Assembly (NCBI RefSeq): GCF_036237275.1
Contig: NZ_CP108352.1
Location: 7,006,001 to 7,070,000, forward strand
DNA from: Streptomyces sp. NBC_01353
GTDB lineage: Bacteria; Actinomycetota; Actinomycetes; Streptomycetales; Streptomycetaceae
Reading direction: 5' to 3'
Length of the DNA: 64,000 nt
In this document: one piece after another, positions 26,137 through 33,373 of the stretch
Layout of the letters: every line of letters begins with the position of its first letter
Numbering within the stretch: the first letter of the stretch is position 1
Notes under the pieces: generated by a model
The model's input: the letters and a program-made list of their open reading frames with translations, nothing else
Told to the model about the DNA's origin: nothing
The model's database searches: none
Made by a program: the position numbers and the translations under genes

Positions 26137-26418
26137 ATGCAGTGTCCCAAGTGTCATGCGGCCATGCACACGTACAACCGCAACGGTGTCCAGATCGAGC
26201 AGTGCAGCGGTTGCCGCGGGATATTCCTGGACTACGGCGAGCTGGAGGCCCTGACCCGGCTCGAGTCCCAGTGGGTGCAGCAGGCCCCGCCCGCCCCGCC
26301 TGCCTACCCGGCGCAGGCCGCCCCCGCCGCCCCGGCCTGGGGCGCCCCGCACCACGGCGGCCACCACGGCGGTCACCACCACCAGCGCGGCTTCGGCCGG
26401 ATGCTCTTCTCCTCCTGA
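26137..26418 (+). CDS. TFIIB-type zinc-ribbon protein
   Basis: 93 residues from ATG 26137 with GGGAG upstream. Two knuckles, CPKC (residues 3-6) and CSGC (about 23-26), form a zinc ribbon followed by the family helix GIFLDYGELEALTRLE. A Pro/Ala linker and a His/Gly-rich tail (HHGGHHGGHHHQRG) follow, which could bind additional metal. A -10-like TAAGCT overlaps the stop of the APH-fold gene. The function of this widespread bacterial family is unknown; nucleic-acid or protein binding is possible. Confidence 0.88.
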   Translation: MQCPKCHAAMHTYNRNGVQIEQCSGCRGIFLDYGELEALTRLESQWVQQAPPAPPAYPAQAAPAAPAWGAPHHGGHHGGHHHQRGFGRMLFSS

Positions 26419-26435
26419 GCGGGAGCGGGCACGAC

Positions 26436-26470
26436 GAAGCCCCCGGCCGCGAGATGCGGCCGGGGGCTTC
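26436..26470. terminator. Bidirectional terminator for Zn-ribbon gene and tRNA array
   Basis: GAAGCCCCCGGCCGC (26436-26450) pairs perfectly with GCGGCCGGGGGCTTC (26456-26470) around GAGAT. It closes both the rightward protein gene and the leftward tRNA array. Confidence 0.95.
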
Positions 26471-26474
26471 GGGG

Positions 26475-26549
26475 TGGTGCGCGATACTGGGATTGAACCA
26501 GTGACCTCTTCCGTGTCAGGGAAGCGCTCTCCCGCTGAGCTAATCGCGC
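26475..26549 (-). tRNA. tRNA-Val (GAC), copy 1
   Basis: On the minus strand the 72-nt body folds as a standard cloverleaf: acceptor GCGCGAT/ATCGCGC, D arm GCTC, anticodon loop CTGACAC giving GAC, T loop TTCAATC. The 3' CCA is encoded (26475-26477). Last gene of the array, next to the terminator. Confidence 0.96.
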
Positions 26550-26588
26550 GGGACGGTCCCGAACCATACAGGACCAGCTGTTACTGCG

Positions 26589-26660
26589 TGCGCGATACTG
26601 GGATTGAACCAGTGACCTCTTCCGTGTCAGGGAAGCGCTCTCCCGCTGAGCTAATCGCGC
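26589..26660 (-). tRNA. tRNA-Val (GAC), copy 2
   Basis: Sequence identical to copy 1 over the 72-nt body, anticodon GAC. No CCA is encoded: the next bases are CGC, so CCA must be added by tRNA nucleotidyltransferase. Confidence 0.96.
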
Positions 26661-26699
26661 GGGACGGTCCATGCGGACCGGATCTTCGGTTGTTCTGCG

Positions 26700-26771
26700 T
26701 GCGCGATACTGGGATTGAACCAGTGACCTCTTCCGTGTCAGGGAAGCGCTCTCCCGCTGAGCTAATCGCGC
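26700..26771 (-). tRNA. tRNA-Val (GAC), copy 3
   Basis: Identical 72-nt body, anticodon GAC, no encoded CCA. Its 5' end at 26771 is separated by a single base from the CCA end of tRNA-Cys. Confidence 0.96.
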
Positions 26772-26772
26772 T

Positions 26773-26846
26773 TGGAGGTGGAGACGGGATTTGAACCCGT
26801 GTAGACGGCTTTGCAGGCCGTTGCCTCGCCTCTCGGCCACTCCACC
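26773..26846 (-). tRNA. tRNA-Cys (GCA)
   Basis: Acceptor GGTGGAG/CTCCACC with U discriminator, anticodon loop CTGCAAA giving GCA, T loop TTCAAAT, encoded CCA at 26773-26775. Second gene of the Gly-Cys-Val-Val-Val array. Confidence 0.96.
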
Positions 26847-26885
26847 AGGAGTGAATACGGGGGTTCGGGAAGATCCCCCACATCG

Positions 26886-26958
26886 AGCGGACGACGAGAT
26901 TCGAACTCGCGACCCTCACCTTGGCAAGGTGATGCTCTACCAACTGAGCCACGTCCGC
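26886..26958 (-). tRNA. tRNA-Gly (GCC)
   Basis: Acceptor GCGGACG/CGTCCGC, D loop AGTTGGTA, anticodon loop TTGCCAA giving GCC, T loop TTCGAAT, U discriminator, no encoded CCA. First gene of the array; the promoter lies at 27001-27028. Confidence 0.96.
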
Positions 26959-27000
26959 TTGTCGTTTCCGTTCCGCTTGCGCGTCCCGGCGACGTGTTGA

Positions 27001-27028
27001 ACTCTAGCGGATTCCTGGGCCAGCACAA
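27001..27028 (-). promoter_or_regulatory. Promoter of the tRNA array
   Basis: On the minus strand TTGTGC (27028-27023) and TAGAGT (27006-27001) are 16 bp apart (17 bp if TTTGTG is the -35). The predicted start lies about 36 nt before the 5' end of tRNA-Gly. Confidence 0.65.
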
Positions 27029-27189
27029 AAACGCGTTTCCGCAGCGTGCTGAGCTGCGTACCCAGCCGGGCGGCCAGGAGCGTTCGCGCGGCGTTCACTC
27101 CTCGTGTTCCCGACGTGGCTCGCAGCCGCCCCCGGCGAGCGCCCCGGCGTACGCCCGCCATCCCTCACCCACCCGCCTAGACTCGATCC

Positions 27190-28242
27190 GTGCACGACCT
27201 TGCTCCCCTGGCCCGCTTCGGCGGCCTCGTCGCGACCGACCTGCGGGATGTCACCAGTGATCCCGAGGCCCTGGACTCCGCCGGCTTCTGGGCCGTCTCC
27301 GCGGACTTCGAGGGCCGTCTGACCTGCGCCCGCTTCGGCGACGTACGACCGGACCCCGTCCGCGCGCCCGACCCCGGAGCCTGGCGCGGGCCTGCAGTGG
27401 GTGACTGGACGTCCTCGCTCGACCGCGCCGCGTACATCGCCGGCGTCCGCGCGATCCGCGCGCACATCGTGCGGGGCGAGGTCTACCAGGCCAACCTCTG
27501 CCGTGTGATGTCCGCGCCGCTGCCCGACCCGCACGCCGCCGACGTCGACGCCCTCACCGCCGTCCTGGCCCGCGGCAACCCCGCCCCGTACGCGGGAACG
27601 ATTCGGCTGCCCGCCCACGGGGTGGAGATCGCCACCGCCTCCCCCGAGCTCTATCTGCGCCGCGAGGGACGCACCATCGAGTCCGGCCCCATCAAGGGCA
27701 CCGCGCGGACCGCCGACGGCCTCCTGGAGAAGGACCACGCCGAGAACGTGATGATCGTGGACCTCGTGCGGAACGACCTCGGCCGGGTCTGCGCGAGCGG
27801 CTCGGTCACCGTCCCCGAGCTGTGCGCCGTCGAAGCCCACCCCGGCCTCGTCCATCTCGTCTCCACCGTCCGCGGCGACCTCGACGAGAGCGTCGGCTGG
27901 CGGGAACTGCTCGACGCGACCTTCCCGCCCGGCTCCGTCACCGGCGCCCCCAAGTCGAGCGCCCTGCGGATCATCAAGGCCCTGGAGACCGCGCCCCGCG
28001 GCCCGTACTGCGGAGGCATCGGCTGGGTCGACGCCGACCGGCGCACCGCGGAGCTCGCCGTCGGCATACGCACCTTCTGGATCGACCGTGCCGAGGGCGT
28101 GCTCCGCTTCGGCACCGGCGCCGGCATCACCTGGGGCTCCGACCCCGAGCGCGAGTGGGCGGAGACCGAATTGAAGGCGTCCCGCCTGCTGGCGGTAGCG
28201 TCGGGCACGTACGAGGCAAGTGGAAAGGCCATATCTCGATGA
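27190..28242 (+). CDS. pabB: Aminodeoxychorismate synthase component I (chorismate-binding)
   Basis: 350 residues from GTG 27190. TAGACT (27178-27183) ends 6 nt upstream and no Shine-Dalgarno exists, so the mRNA is leaderless. Chorismate-utilising motifs are present in order: YQANLCRVMSAPL, ESGPIKGTART (PIKGT as in PabB), DLVRNDLGRV, FPPGSVTGAPK and GAGITWGSDPE. It aminates chorismate to 4-amino-4-deoxychorismate for folate, with a glutaminase partner not seen in this window. Its N-terminal part is shorter than E. coli PabB. It overlaps pabC by ATGA. Confidence 0.92.
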   Translation: MHDLAPLARFGGLVATDLRDVTSDPEALDSAGFWAVSADFEGRLTCARFGDVRPDPVRAPDPGAWRGPAVGDWTSSLDRAAYIAGVRAIRAHIVRGEVYQANLCRVMSAPLPDPHAADVDALTAVLARGNPAPYAGTIRLPAHGVEIATASPELYLRREGRTIESGPIKGTARTADGLLEKDHAENVMIVDLVRNDLGRVCASGSVTVPELCAVEAHPGLVHLVSTVRGDLDESVGWRELLDATFPPGSVTGAPKSSALRIIKALETAPRGPYCGGIGWVDADRRTAELAVGIRTFWIDRAEGVLRFGTGAGITWGSDPEREWAETELKASRLLAVASGTYEASGKAISR

Positions 28243-29066
28243 AACTCTGGGTCAACGGCGGGCTGTACGACGCGGCGGAAGCCCGGGTCTCCGTACTGGA
28301 CCACGGTCTGACCGTCGGCGACGGCGTCTTCGAGACGGTCAAGGCCGAGCGCGGCGAGACCTTCGCCCTCACTCTCCACCTGGAGCGCCTCACCCGCTCC
28401 GCACGCGGGCTCGGCCTGCCCGACCCCGACCTCGACGAGGTCCGCCGCGCCTGCGCCGCCGTCCTCGAGGCCAACCCGATGGAGCTGGGCCGGCTCCGCA
28501 TCACGTACACCGGCGGAATCTCCCCGCTCGGCTCCGAGCGCGGCGACGAGGGCGCCGGCCTGGTCGTGGCGCTCGGCGAGACGGGCCGCCGCGCGGACTC
28601 GACCGCCGTGATCACGGTCCCCTGGACCCGCAACGAGCGCGGCGCGGTCACCGGCCTGAAGACCACCTCGTACGCCGAGAACGTCGTCGCCCTGGCCAGG
28701 GCACGTGAACAGGGCGCCTCCGAGGCGCTGTTCGCCAACACCGTCGGTCGGCTCTGCGAGGGCACCGGGTCCAATGTCTTCGTCGTGATCGACGGCCGGA
28801 TCCACACCCCGCCCGTCTCGTCCGGCTGCCTGGCGGGCATCACCCGCGCCCTCGCGGTGCAGTGGACCGGCGCGGAGGAGACCGACCTTCCGTTCGACGT
28901 CCTGGAGAGCGCCGAGGAGATCTTCCTGACCTCGACCCTCCGCGACATCCAGTCCGTCCACCGGGTCGACGGGCGCGAGCTGACCGGCGCCCCGGGCCCC
29001 GTGACCGCCAAGGCGATGCGGATCTTCGACGAGCGCGCGGCGGCCGGCAGGGACCCGCACCTCTAA
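28239..29066 (+). CDS. pabC: Class IV aminotransferase, probable aminodeoxychorismate lyase
   Basis: 275 residues, ATG 28239 overlapping the pabB stop. The fold-type IV PLP family is shown by VSVLDHGLTVGDGVFETVKA near the N-terminus, the Schiff-base lysine in GLKTTSYAENVVAL, and LFANTVGRLCEGTGSNVFVVIDG with LAGITRALAV. Coupling to pabB supports a role converting aminodeoxychorismate to p-aminobenzoate plus pyruvate. Without context it could be read as a branched-chain or D-amino acid aminotransferase, since these families share the motifs. Confidence 0.88.
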   Translation: MKLWVNGGLYDAAEARVSVLDHGLTVGDGVFETVKAERGETFALTLHLERLTRSARGLGLPDPDLDEVRRACAAVLEANPMELGRLRITYTGGISPLGSERGDEGAGLVVALGETGRRADSTAVITVPWTRNERGAVTGLKTTSYAENVVALARAREQGASEALFANTVGRLCEGTGSNVFVVIDGRIHTPPVSSGCLAGITRALAVQWTGAEETDLPFDVLESAEEIFLTSTLRDIQSVHRVDGRELTGAPGPVTAKAMRIFDERAAAGRDPHL

Positions 29067-29104
29067 ACCGGATGACGGACGGCCGCCGGGTGGGTAGAAC
29101 ACCG

Positions 29105-29947
29105 ATGATGACCACCACCCTGCGGCCGACCGGGCCGCTTCAGCAGACCCCCGGCGGCGACCGTTCACGCACCTACGACGTCTGCGTGAACAGCCGTCGC
29201 GTCGGCTCCGTGCATCTCGCCACCGCCCCCGGATTCGGCGCCGCGGCCGGTGTGATCGATGCCCTGAGCATCGACGAGAAGGACCGCCGCCGCGGCCGTG
29301 GCACGGTCGCCGCGCTCGCCGCCGAGGAGGTGCTGCGCGGCTGGGGCTGCGGCGAGGTCCAGATCTCCGTACCGGCGGACGCCCGGGCGGCGCTGCGGAT
29401 GGCCGACGCCCTCGGGTACACCGAACGCAGCCGGAACATGGTCAAGGAGCTGCCGGGCGAGCCGCCCGAGCTGCCCCAGGGCGTCACCGTCCGCCCCATG
29501 ACCGAGGCGGAGTACGGGGACTGGGAGGCGACGGCCAGGGACGCCTTCGCGCAGAGCTGGATCGACCGGGGTGTGGCGCAGGACCAGGCGCGGGCCAAGG
29601 CCGAGGCCAGCCACCGGGAGCTGCTTCCGCAGGGACTGGCCACGCCCGGCACGGCGATCAACCTGGCGTTGCGGGACGGCGAGGTCGTCGGTCAGGTGTG
29701 GACCGCCGCCCGTGAGCTGGAGCCCGGGGTCTCGGGCAGCTACGTCTACGACATCGAGGTCGCGGAGGGAGCTCGGGGCCATGGCTACGGCCGCGCCCTG
29801 ATGCTGCTCGCCGAGCGGGTCGCGATCGACGCCGGCGAGCGCCTGCTGGGACTCCATGTCTTCACGGGCAACACGCCGGCGATCCGGCTCTACGAGTCGC
29901 TCGGCTACCGGACGACGCGCGTCAACAGCTACAAGCGGCTGCTCTAG
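29105..29947 (+). CDS. Double-GNAT-domain acetyltransferase
   Basis: 280 residues from ATG 29105 (ATG 29108 equally likely). TAGAAC (29095-29100) lies just upstream without a ribosome site, so it is probably leaderless. The N-terminal half holds a degenerate GNAT unit (IDALSIDEKDRRRGRGTVAALAAEEVLRGWGCGEVQISV). The C-terminal half has a canonical one (YVYDIEVAEGARGHGYGRALMLLAERVAIDAGERLLGLHVFTGNTPAIRLYESLGYRTT). Mycothiol synthase MshD has a similar two-GNAT plan, but the specific signatures are not clear enough to assign it. Substrate unknown. Confidence 0.87.
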   Translation: MMTTTLRPTGPLQQTPGGDRSRTYDVCVNSRRVGSVHLATAPGFGAAAGVIDALSIDEKDRRRGRGTVAALAAEEVLRGWGCGEVQISVPADARAALRMADALGYTERSRNMVKELPGEPPELPQGVTVRPMTEAEYGDWEATARDAFAQSWIDRGVAQDQARAKAEASHRELLPQGLATPGTAINLALRDGEVVGQVWTAARELEPGVSGSYVYDIEVAEGARGHGYGRALMLLAERVAIDAGERLLGLHVFTGNTPAIRLYESLGYRTTRVNSYKRLL

Positions 29948-29962
29948 GCCGTGACCGGCGGG

Positions 29963-30478
29963 CTAGTCGGCGAGGAGGCGGTCGACGATCGCCTCGACGC
30001 GCTCGCGCAGGCCGTCCTGGCTCTTGCCGCCGTCCAGGCGCTCGCCGCCCACGACATAGGTCGGCGTACCGGTGACCTTGATCGCCTTGCCCTCGGCCTG
30101 GTCGGCGTCGACGGTCAGCAGATGCCGGCCGTCGATCAGGGCGGTGTCGAACTCCTCCGCGTCCAGGCCCAGTTCGCTCGCGACGTCCAGGAGGACCGGC
30201 TCGCCCCGGTCGCCCAGCTCCGCCGTCCTGGTGAGCAGCGCCTCCGCGTACGGCCAGCCCTTGCCCTGGTCGGCCGCCTCCTCCGCGGCCTGGGCGGCGG
30301 CGTAGGCGTGCTTGTGCTTCTCGAGCGGGAAGTGCCGAAGCTGTACGTCGATCCGCTCGCCGTACTTCTCGCGCAGCGCGCGCACGTCGTCGAGCGCGCG
30401 GAAGCAGTCGGAGCACTGGAGGTCGAACCAGGCCTCCACGGCGACGGGGGAGGTGGACGGGGTGGTGGAGTCACTCAT
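29963..30478 (-). CDS. DsbA-family thiol oxidoreductase-like protein, cytoplasmic
   Basis: 171 residues from ATG 30478. The thioredoxin-fold start VEAWFDLQCSDCFRAL carries a CxxC (Cys22-Ser-Asp-Cys25). The cis-proline loop is VTGTPTYVVGGERLDG, and the helical insertion typical of DsbA/FrnE (HAYAAAQAAEEAADQGKGWPYAEALL) lies between. No signal peptide is present, unlike exported DsbA, so it probably works in the cytoplasm like FrnE-type isomerases. It converges with the GNAT gene; the upstream divergent gene encodes a small membrane protein. Confidence 0.88.
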   Translation of the reverse strand: MSDSTTPSTSPVAVEAWFDLQCSDCFRALDDVRALREKYGERIDVQLRHFPLEKHKHAYAAAQAAEEAADQGKGWPYAEALLTRTAELGDRGEPVLLDVASELGLDAEEFDTALIDGRHLLTVDADQAEGKAIKVTGTPTYVVGGERLDGGKSQDGLRERVEAIVDRLLAD

Positions 30479-30644
30479 GGGAGCAGTCTTCCAGCCGCCG
30501 GAGACCGGGCCCAACCGGGACCTGGGGAGGAGATCCGCAGGGGGTGACCCGGAGATCTCCCTGAGGTCCGCCCGGAAGATGGCCGTGAGCGGCCTCACCG
30601 GTGCAGGATGGAAGGGACGTATCGCCCTGGCCCAGGAGGATCGC

Positions 30645-31073
30645 ATGCTCGCCGAGACCATCTTTTCCGCGGTGTCCGTGGCGGGACTGGGCATTGCCGC
30701 GATCACGGCGTACCGCAAGCGTTTCCTCGCCGCGACGCGGATCGCCGCCTACTCCCTCGTGCCCATCGGCCTGGTCATGACCGGGGCGGTGGAGTGGGCC
30801 TTCGACACGGCCTTCAGCCCGACCGCCTGGGCCGGCTTCGGTGTGCTCGGCGCGGCCTGGCTGCTCTTCATGTCCACGCGCGCCGTCGACCGGCGCAGGA
30901 AGGGGCGCACGGAGGCGACCGAGGGCGCCCGGCCCGATAGCGTCGCCGCACCGGCCGCTTCGGCCCCCGCGCTGGGGCAGGGGCAGCGCGGGACGACCCC
31001 GAAGCCGCAGGCCAAGCAGGCAGGGGACGACTTCAGCGACATCGAGGCGATCCTGAAGAAGCACGGGATCTGA
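30645..31073 (+). CDS. Small two- or three-helix membrane protein, unknown function
   Basis: 142 residues from ATG 30645 with a strong AGGAGGA site. The helices are AETIFSAVSVAGLGIAAITAY, IAAYSLVPIGLVMTGAVEWAF and AWAGFGVLGAAWLLFMS. A charged cytoplasmic tail follows, Pro/Ala/Gln-rich, ending in the compact acidic motif DDFSDIEAILKKHGI. That short C-terminal helix looks like a protein-docking peptide and is the most conserved-looking part. Family and function are unknown. A second tiny membrane-protein gene follows 79 bp later. Confidence 0.8.
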   Translation: MLAETIFSAVSVAGLGIAAITAYRKRFLAATRIAAYSLVPIGLVMTGAVEWAFDTAFSPTAWAGFGVLGAAWLLFMSTRAVDRRRKGRTEATEGARPDSVAAPAASAPALGQGQRGTTPKPQAKQAGDDFSDIEAILKKHGI

Positions 31074-31152
31074 CGGGCTCGGTATCCACGGGATGGGATG
31101 AACGGCCCTCCCCGAGGGGCGTGTTGCGGGCGGTCCCGGGTGTCGCTGCGCC

Positions 31153-31320
31153 ATGATCGCCCCCGAGATGCTGGATACCTCGCGGGATCACGCCCCCGCC
31201 CCCACCGAAGAGCCGCGCGGTTGCCTGTTCGCGCTCTCCCAGCCGCCGCTGATGATCTTCCTCGCGGTCATCGGCTGTCTGCTCCTGATGGCCGCCGTGC
31301 ACGATCTGTTCCTGCTGTGA
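31153..31320 (+). CDS. 55-residue single-pass membrane protein
   Basis: ATG 31153 to TGA 31320. A hydrophilic Pro/Glu-rich N-terminus (DHAPAPTEEPRG) precedes one hydrophobic segment (CLFALSQPPLMIFLAVIGCLLLMAAVHDLFLL, described here by its ends) reaching the C-terminus. Third positions are mostly G or C. A clear Shine-Dalgarno is lacking. It lies between a small membrane-protein gene and the end of the CGNR gene. Function unknown. Confidence 0.6.
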   Translation: MIAPEMLDTSRDHAPAPTEEPRGCLFALSQPPLMIFLAVIGCLLLMAAVHDLFLL

Positions 31321-31339
31321 GGGGCCGGATCGGGCTGGA

Positions 31340-31909
31340 TCAGCCGGCGGCTTCCTTGCGGCGCGCCCGGTACGCGGCCACGTGGAGCCGGTTACCGCAG
31401 GTGCGGCTGTCGCAGTACCGGCGGGAACGATTGCGGGAGAGGTCGACGAAGGCCCGGCCGCAGTCCGGGGCCTCGCAGCGCCGCAGGCGCTCCTGCTCGC
31501 CCGCCACCACGATGAACGCCAGCGCCATGCCGCAGTCCGCGGCGAGGTGGTCGGTGATCGACGCGCCCGGCGCGAAGTAGTGCACATGCCAGTCGTAGCC
31601 GTCGTGGTCGGTGAGCTGTGGGGTCGTGCCCGCGGCCGCCACCAGCTGGTTGATCAGCGTCGCCGCGATCCGGGCGTCCGGCGCCGCGAAGACGGCCGTG
31701 AACCTGGCGCGCACCTCGCGCACGCCCCGCAGGTCGTTCTCGTCGAGCTCGCCGACGCCGCTGATGTCATGAGCCCGCACGAAGGTGTGCAGCGACTGGA
31801 GGTCCGCGAGTTCGTCGTCACGGTCGCCCTGGGGGGCGGTGTTCATCAGATCGACGACGGTGTCGAGGGCGATCCGGGTGTCGTGGGGGATCAGCACGAT
31901 TCGCTCCAT
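31340..31909 (-). CDS. CGNR zinc-finger (ABATE-type) regulator
   Basis: 189 residues from ATG 31909. An N-terminal all-helical stress-sensing domain (ABATE) precedes the zinc finger RCEAPDCGRAFVDLSRNRSRRYCDSRTCGNRLHVAAYRARR near the C-terminus (described by its CxxxxC...CxxxxCGNR ligands). CGNR proteins are thought to be DNA-binding regulators; targets are unknown. A -10-like TAGAGT lies about 40 nt upstream on the minus strand. The gene precedes ssgB on the same strand only distantly and in the opposite order of reading. Confidence 0.9.
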   Translation of the reverse strand: MERIVLIPHDTRIALDTVVDLMNTAPQGDRDDELADLQSLHTFVRAHDISGVGELDENDLRGVREVRARFTAVFAAPDARIAATLINQLVAAAGTTPQLTDHDGYDWHVHYFAPGASITDHLAADCGMALAFIVVAGEQERLRRCEAPDCGRAFVDLSRNRSRRYCDSRTCGNRLHVAAYRARRKEAAG

Positions 31910-32162
31910 GGCCGGCTGCGGGCGGGCGCCCGCGAATTGCGCTGACTCTAGCGGCTTCGCCGCGTGTCGCCCGGAGCGGTCCGAAAGCGGGCCGGAACGG
32001 GGCCGAAACCATGCTTCGACCCGCCGTCCGTGACCCGGAAACGGGCATCGGCGTCCTCCTCGCGCCGGCTGCGCGGTGAGGGCGCCGATGTCTGCCGTAT
32101 GGGTTTGTCCGCGCGGCGCCGTCTCCCCGAGTCGGACGGCGCCGTGCGGCTCTCGGCCTGGC

Positions 32163-32576
32163 TCAGCTGTCGGCCAGGATGTGCGAGAGCTCTGTATCGA
32201 GGTCGAAGTGGCGGTGCTCGGTGCCCGGTGGCACGGCGGCGTCGGTCCGCTTCAGGAACGACTCCAGGGCCCTCGCCGGGGCCTCGAGCAGGGCTTCGCC
32301 CTCGGGGGAACTCAACGCGATGCAGACGACGCCCTGACCGTGACTGCGGGACGGCCAGACTCTGACGTCGCCGGTGCCGGTGGGCCGGTGCAGCCCCTCG
32401 GCGAGAAGGTCGCGGGCGAAGACCCACTCGACCGTCTCCTCGGCTCCGGTGTGGAAGGTGGCGTGCACGGCATACGGATCGGCCGTGTCATACCGCAGGC
32501 CCGCGGGTACAGGCAGTGAGGACTCGCTCGACACAACGAGGCGCAGGTGCAGCTCGCAGCTGACCGTGGTGTTCAT
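32163..32576 (-). CDS. ssgB: SsgB, sporulation-specific cell division activator
   Basis: 137 residues from ATG 32576, exactly the expected size, with GAAAGG upstream. The sequence VSCELHLRLVVSSESSLPVPAGLRYDTADPYAVHATFHTGAEETVEWVFARDLL (seen here from its start and end) and the terminal LDTELSHILADS match SsgA-like proteins of the SsgB type. In Streptomyces SsgB, placed by SsgA, recruits FtsZ to future septa in aerial hyphae; mutants fail to sporulate. The gene stands alone. GTTTAC and GTAG blocks about 80 nt upstream could belong to a stress-sigma promoter, but I cannot decide this. Confidence 0.93.
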   Translation of the reverse strand: MNTTVSCELHLRLVVSSESSLPVPAGLRYDTADPYAVHATFHTGAEETVEWVFARDLLAEGLHRPTGTGDVRVWPSRSHGQGVVCIALSSPEGEALLEAPARALESFLKRTDAAVPPGTEHRHFDLDTELSHILADS

Positions 32577-32766
32577 AAGCGCCAGGGCCTTTCGCTCAGT
32601 GTGCGCTCGGGGATTCGCACGTCGGCGAAATCGACATGCCACCTACGGTGCCGTTGTAAACCCCTCTGTCTGTTTTGTGATCGTTCAGGTAGCTCGTTCG
32701 GGGGTGTGTGACTTGGGGTAATACGGCCATTCTGGTGATGGTCGTGAATCCGGTAGGTTGGGGCGT

Positions 32767-33189
32767 ATGAATGCGGAGAGTGATGAGCGCACCGGGGAGT
32801 CCGCGGTCAACGGGGAATCCGAGCTGGGATCCCGGGCCCCCGAGTTCATCAAGGCCCGTCGGACCCTGCACCTGAGCTGGCAGGTCGGCGTTTTCATCGT
32901 GGGACTGGCGGTCGTGGGGGCGGGCGTCGTCATGCTCCCGTTGCCCGGCCCCGGCTGGCTGGTGATCTTCGGCGGTATGGCGATCTGGGCCACCGAGTTC
33001 GTCTGGGCGCAGCTCGTGCTCCGCTGGACGAAGCGGAAGGTCACCGAGGCCGCTCAGCGGGCGCTCGATCCGAAGGTCCGGCGCCGCAACATCATCCTGA
33101 CCACGATCGGTCTGGTGATCATCGCGGTGCTGCTCGGTTTCTATCTCTGGAAGTACGGCTTCGTCATGCCGTGGAAGATCAACGACTGA
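32767..33189 (+). CDS. PGPGW-motif small membrane protein (TIGR02611-like)
   Basis: 140 residues from ATG 32767. TAGGTT (32754-32759) ends 7 nt upstream with no ribosome site, so it is probably leaderless. A charged N-terminus precedes LSWQVGVFIVGLAVVGAGVVMLPLPGPGW, which contains the PGPGW signature, then FGGMAIWATEFVWAQ and a second hydrophobic pair near the C-terminus (IILTTIGLVIIAVLLGFYLW). The family is widespread in actinobacteria but uncharacterised. It is followed by a tRNA-Val gene. Confidence 0.85.
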   Translation: MNAESDERTGESAVNGESELGSRAPEFIKARRTLHLSWQVGVFIVGLAVVGAGVVMLPLPGPGWLVIFGGMAIWATEFVWAQLVLRWTKRKVTEAAQRALDPKVRRRNIILTTIGLVIIAVLLGFYLWKYGFVMPWKIND

Positions 33190-33242
33190 CCTGAAGGCGG
33201 TCGGGCGCCCCTCTGACATGGGGTAATGTTTGCGGTGCGCCC

Positions 33243-33317
33243 GGGCGATTAGCTCAGTGGGAGAGCGCTTCGTTCACACCGAAGAGGTCACTGGTTCGAA
33301 CCCAGTATCGCCCACCA
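33243..33317 (+). tRNA. tRNA-Val (CAC), CCA encoded
   Basis: Acceptor GGGCGAT/ATCGCCC, anticodon loop TTCACAC giving CAC, T loop TTCGAAC, A discriminator, and an encoded CCA (33315-33317). TAATGT (33224-33229) is a possible -10. Confidence 0.96.
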
Positions 33318-33324
33318 CCCGGAC

Positions 33325-33362
33325 CGAAGGCCCGGAGACTGGATCCAGTCTCCGGGCCTTCG
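33325..33362. terminator. 38-bp perfect palindrome terminator
   Basis: The 19-nt arms are exact reverse complements centred on GGATCC; as RNA this gives a ~17-bp stem with a tiny loop. It lies between tRNA-Val and the leftward membrane-protein gene and can terminate both. Confidence 0.93.
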
Positions 33363-33373
33363 GCGTTCCCCCG

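Larger units (their letters stand above)
26478..26771 (-). repeat. Three-copy tandem repeat of tRNA-Val(GAC), 111-bp period
   Basis: Discriminator bases fall at 26478, 26589 and 26700, exactly 111 bp apart; the 72-nt tRNA bodies are identical and both spacers are 39 nt. The 10 nt upstream (minus strand) of copies 1 and 2, GGACCGTCCC, are also the same, showing tandem duplication with flanking sequence. Confidence 0.93.

Noticed and set aside
26373-26840. Repeated protein-like segments of the LAQRESASLTRKRS type
   Set aside because: These are translations of the tandem tRNA-Val genes, a well-known annotation artefact; the same occurs at 36553-37005.
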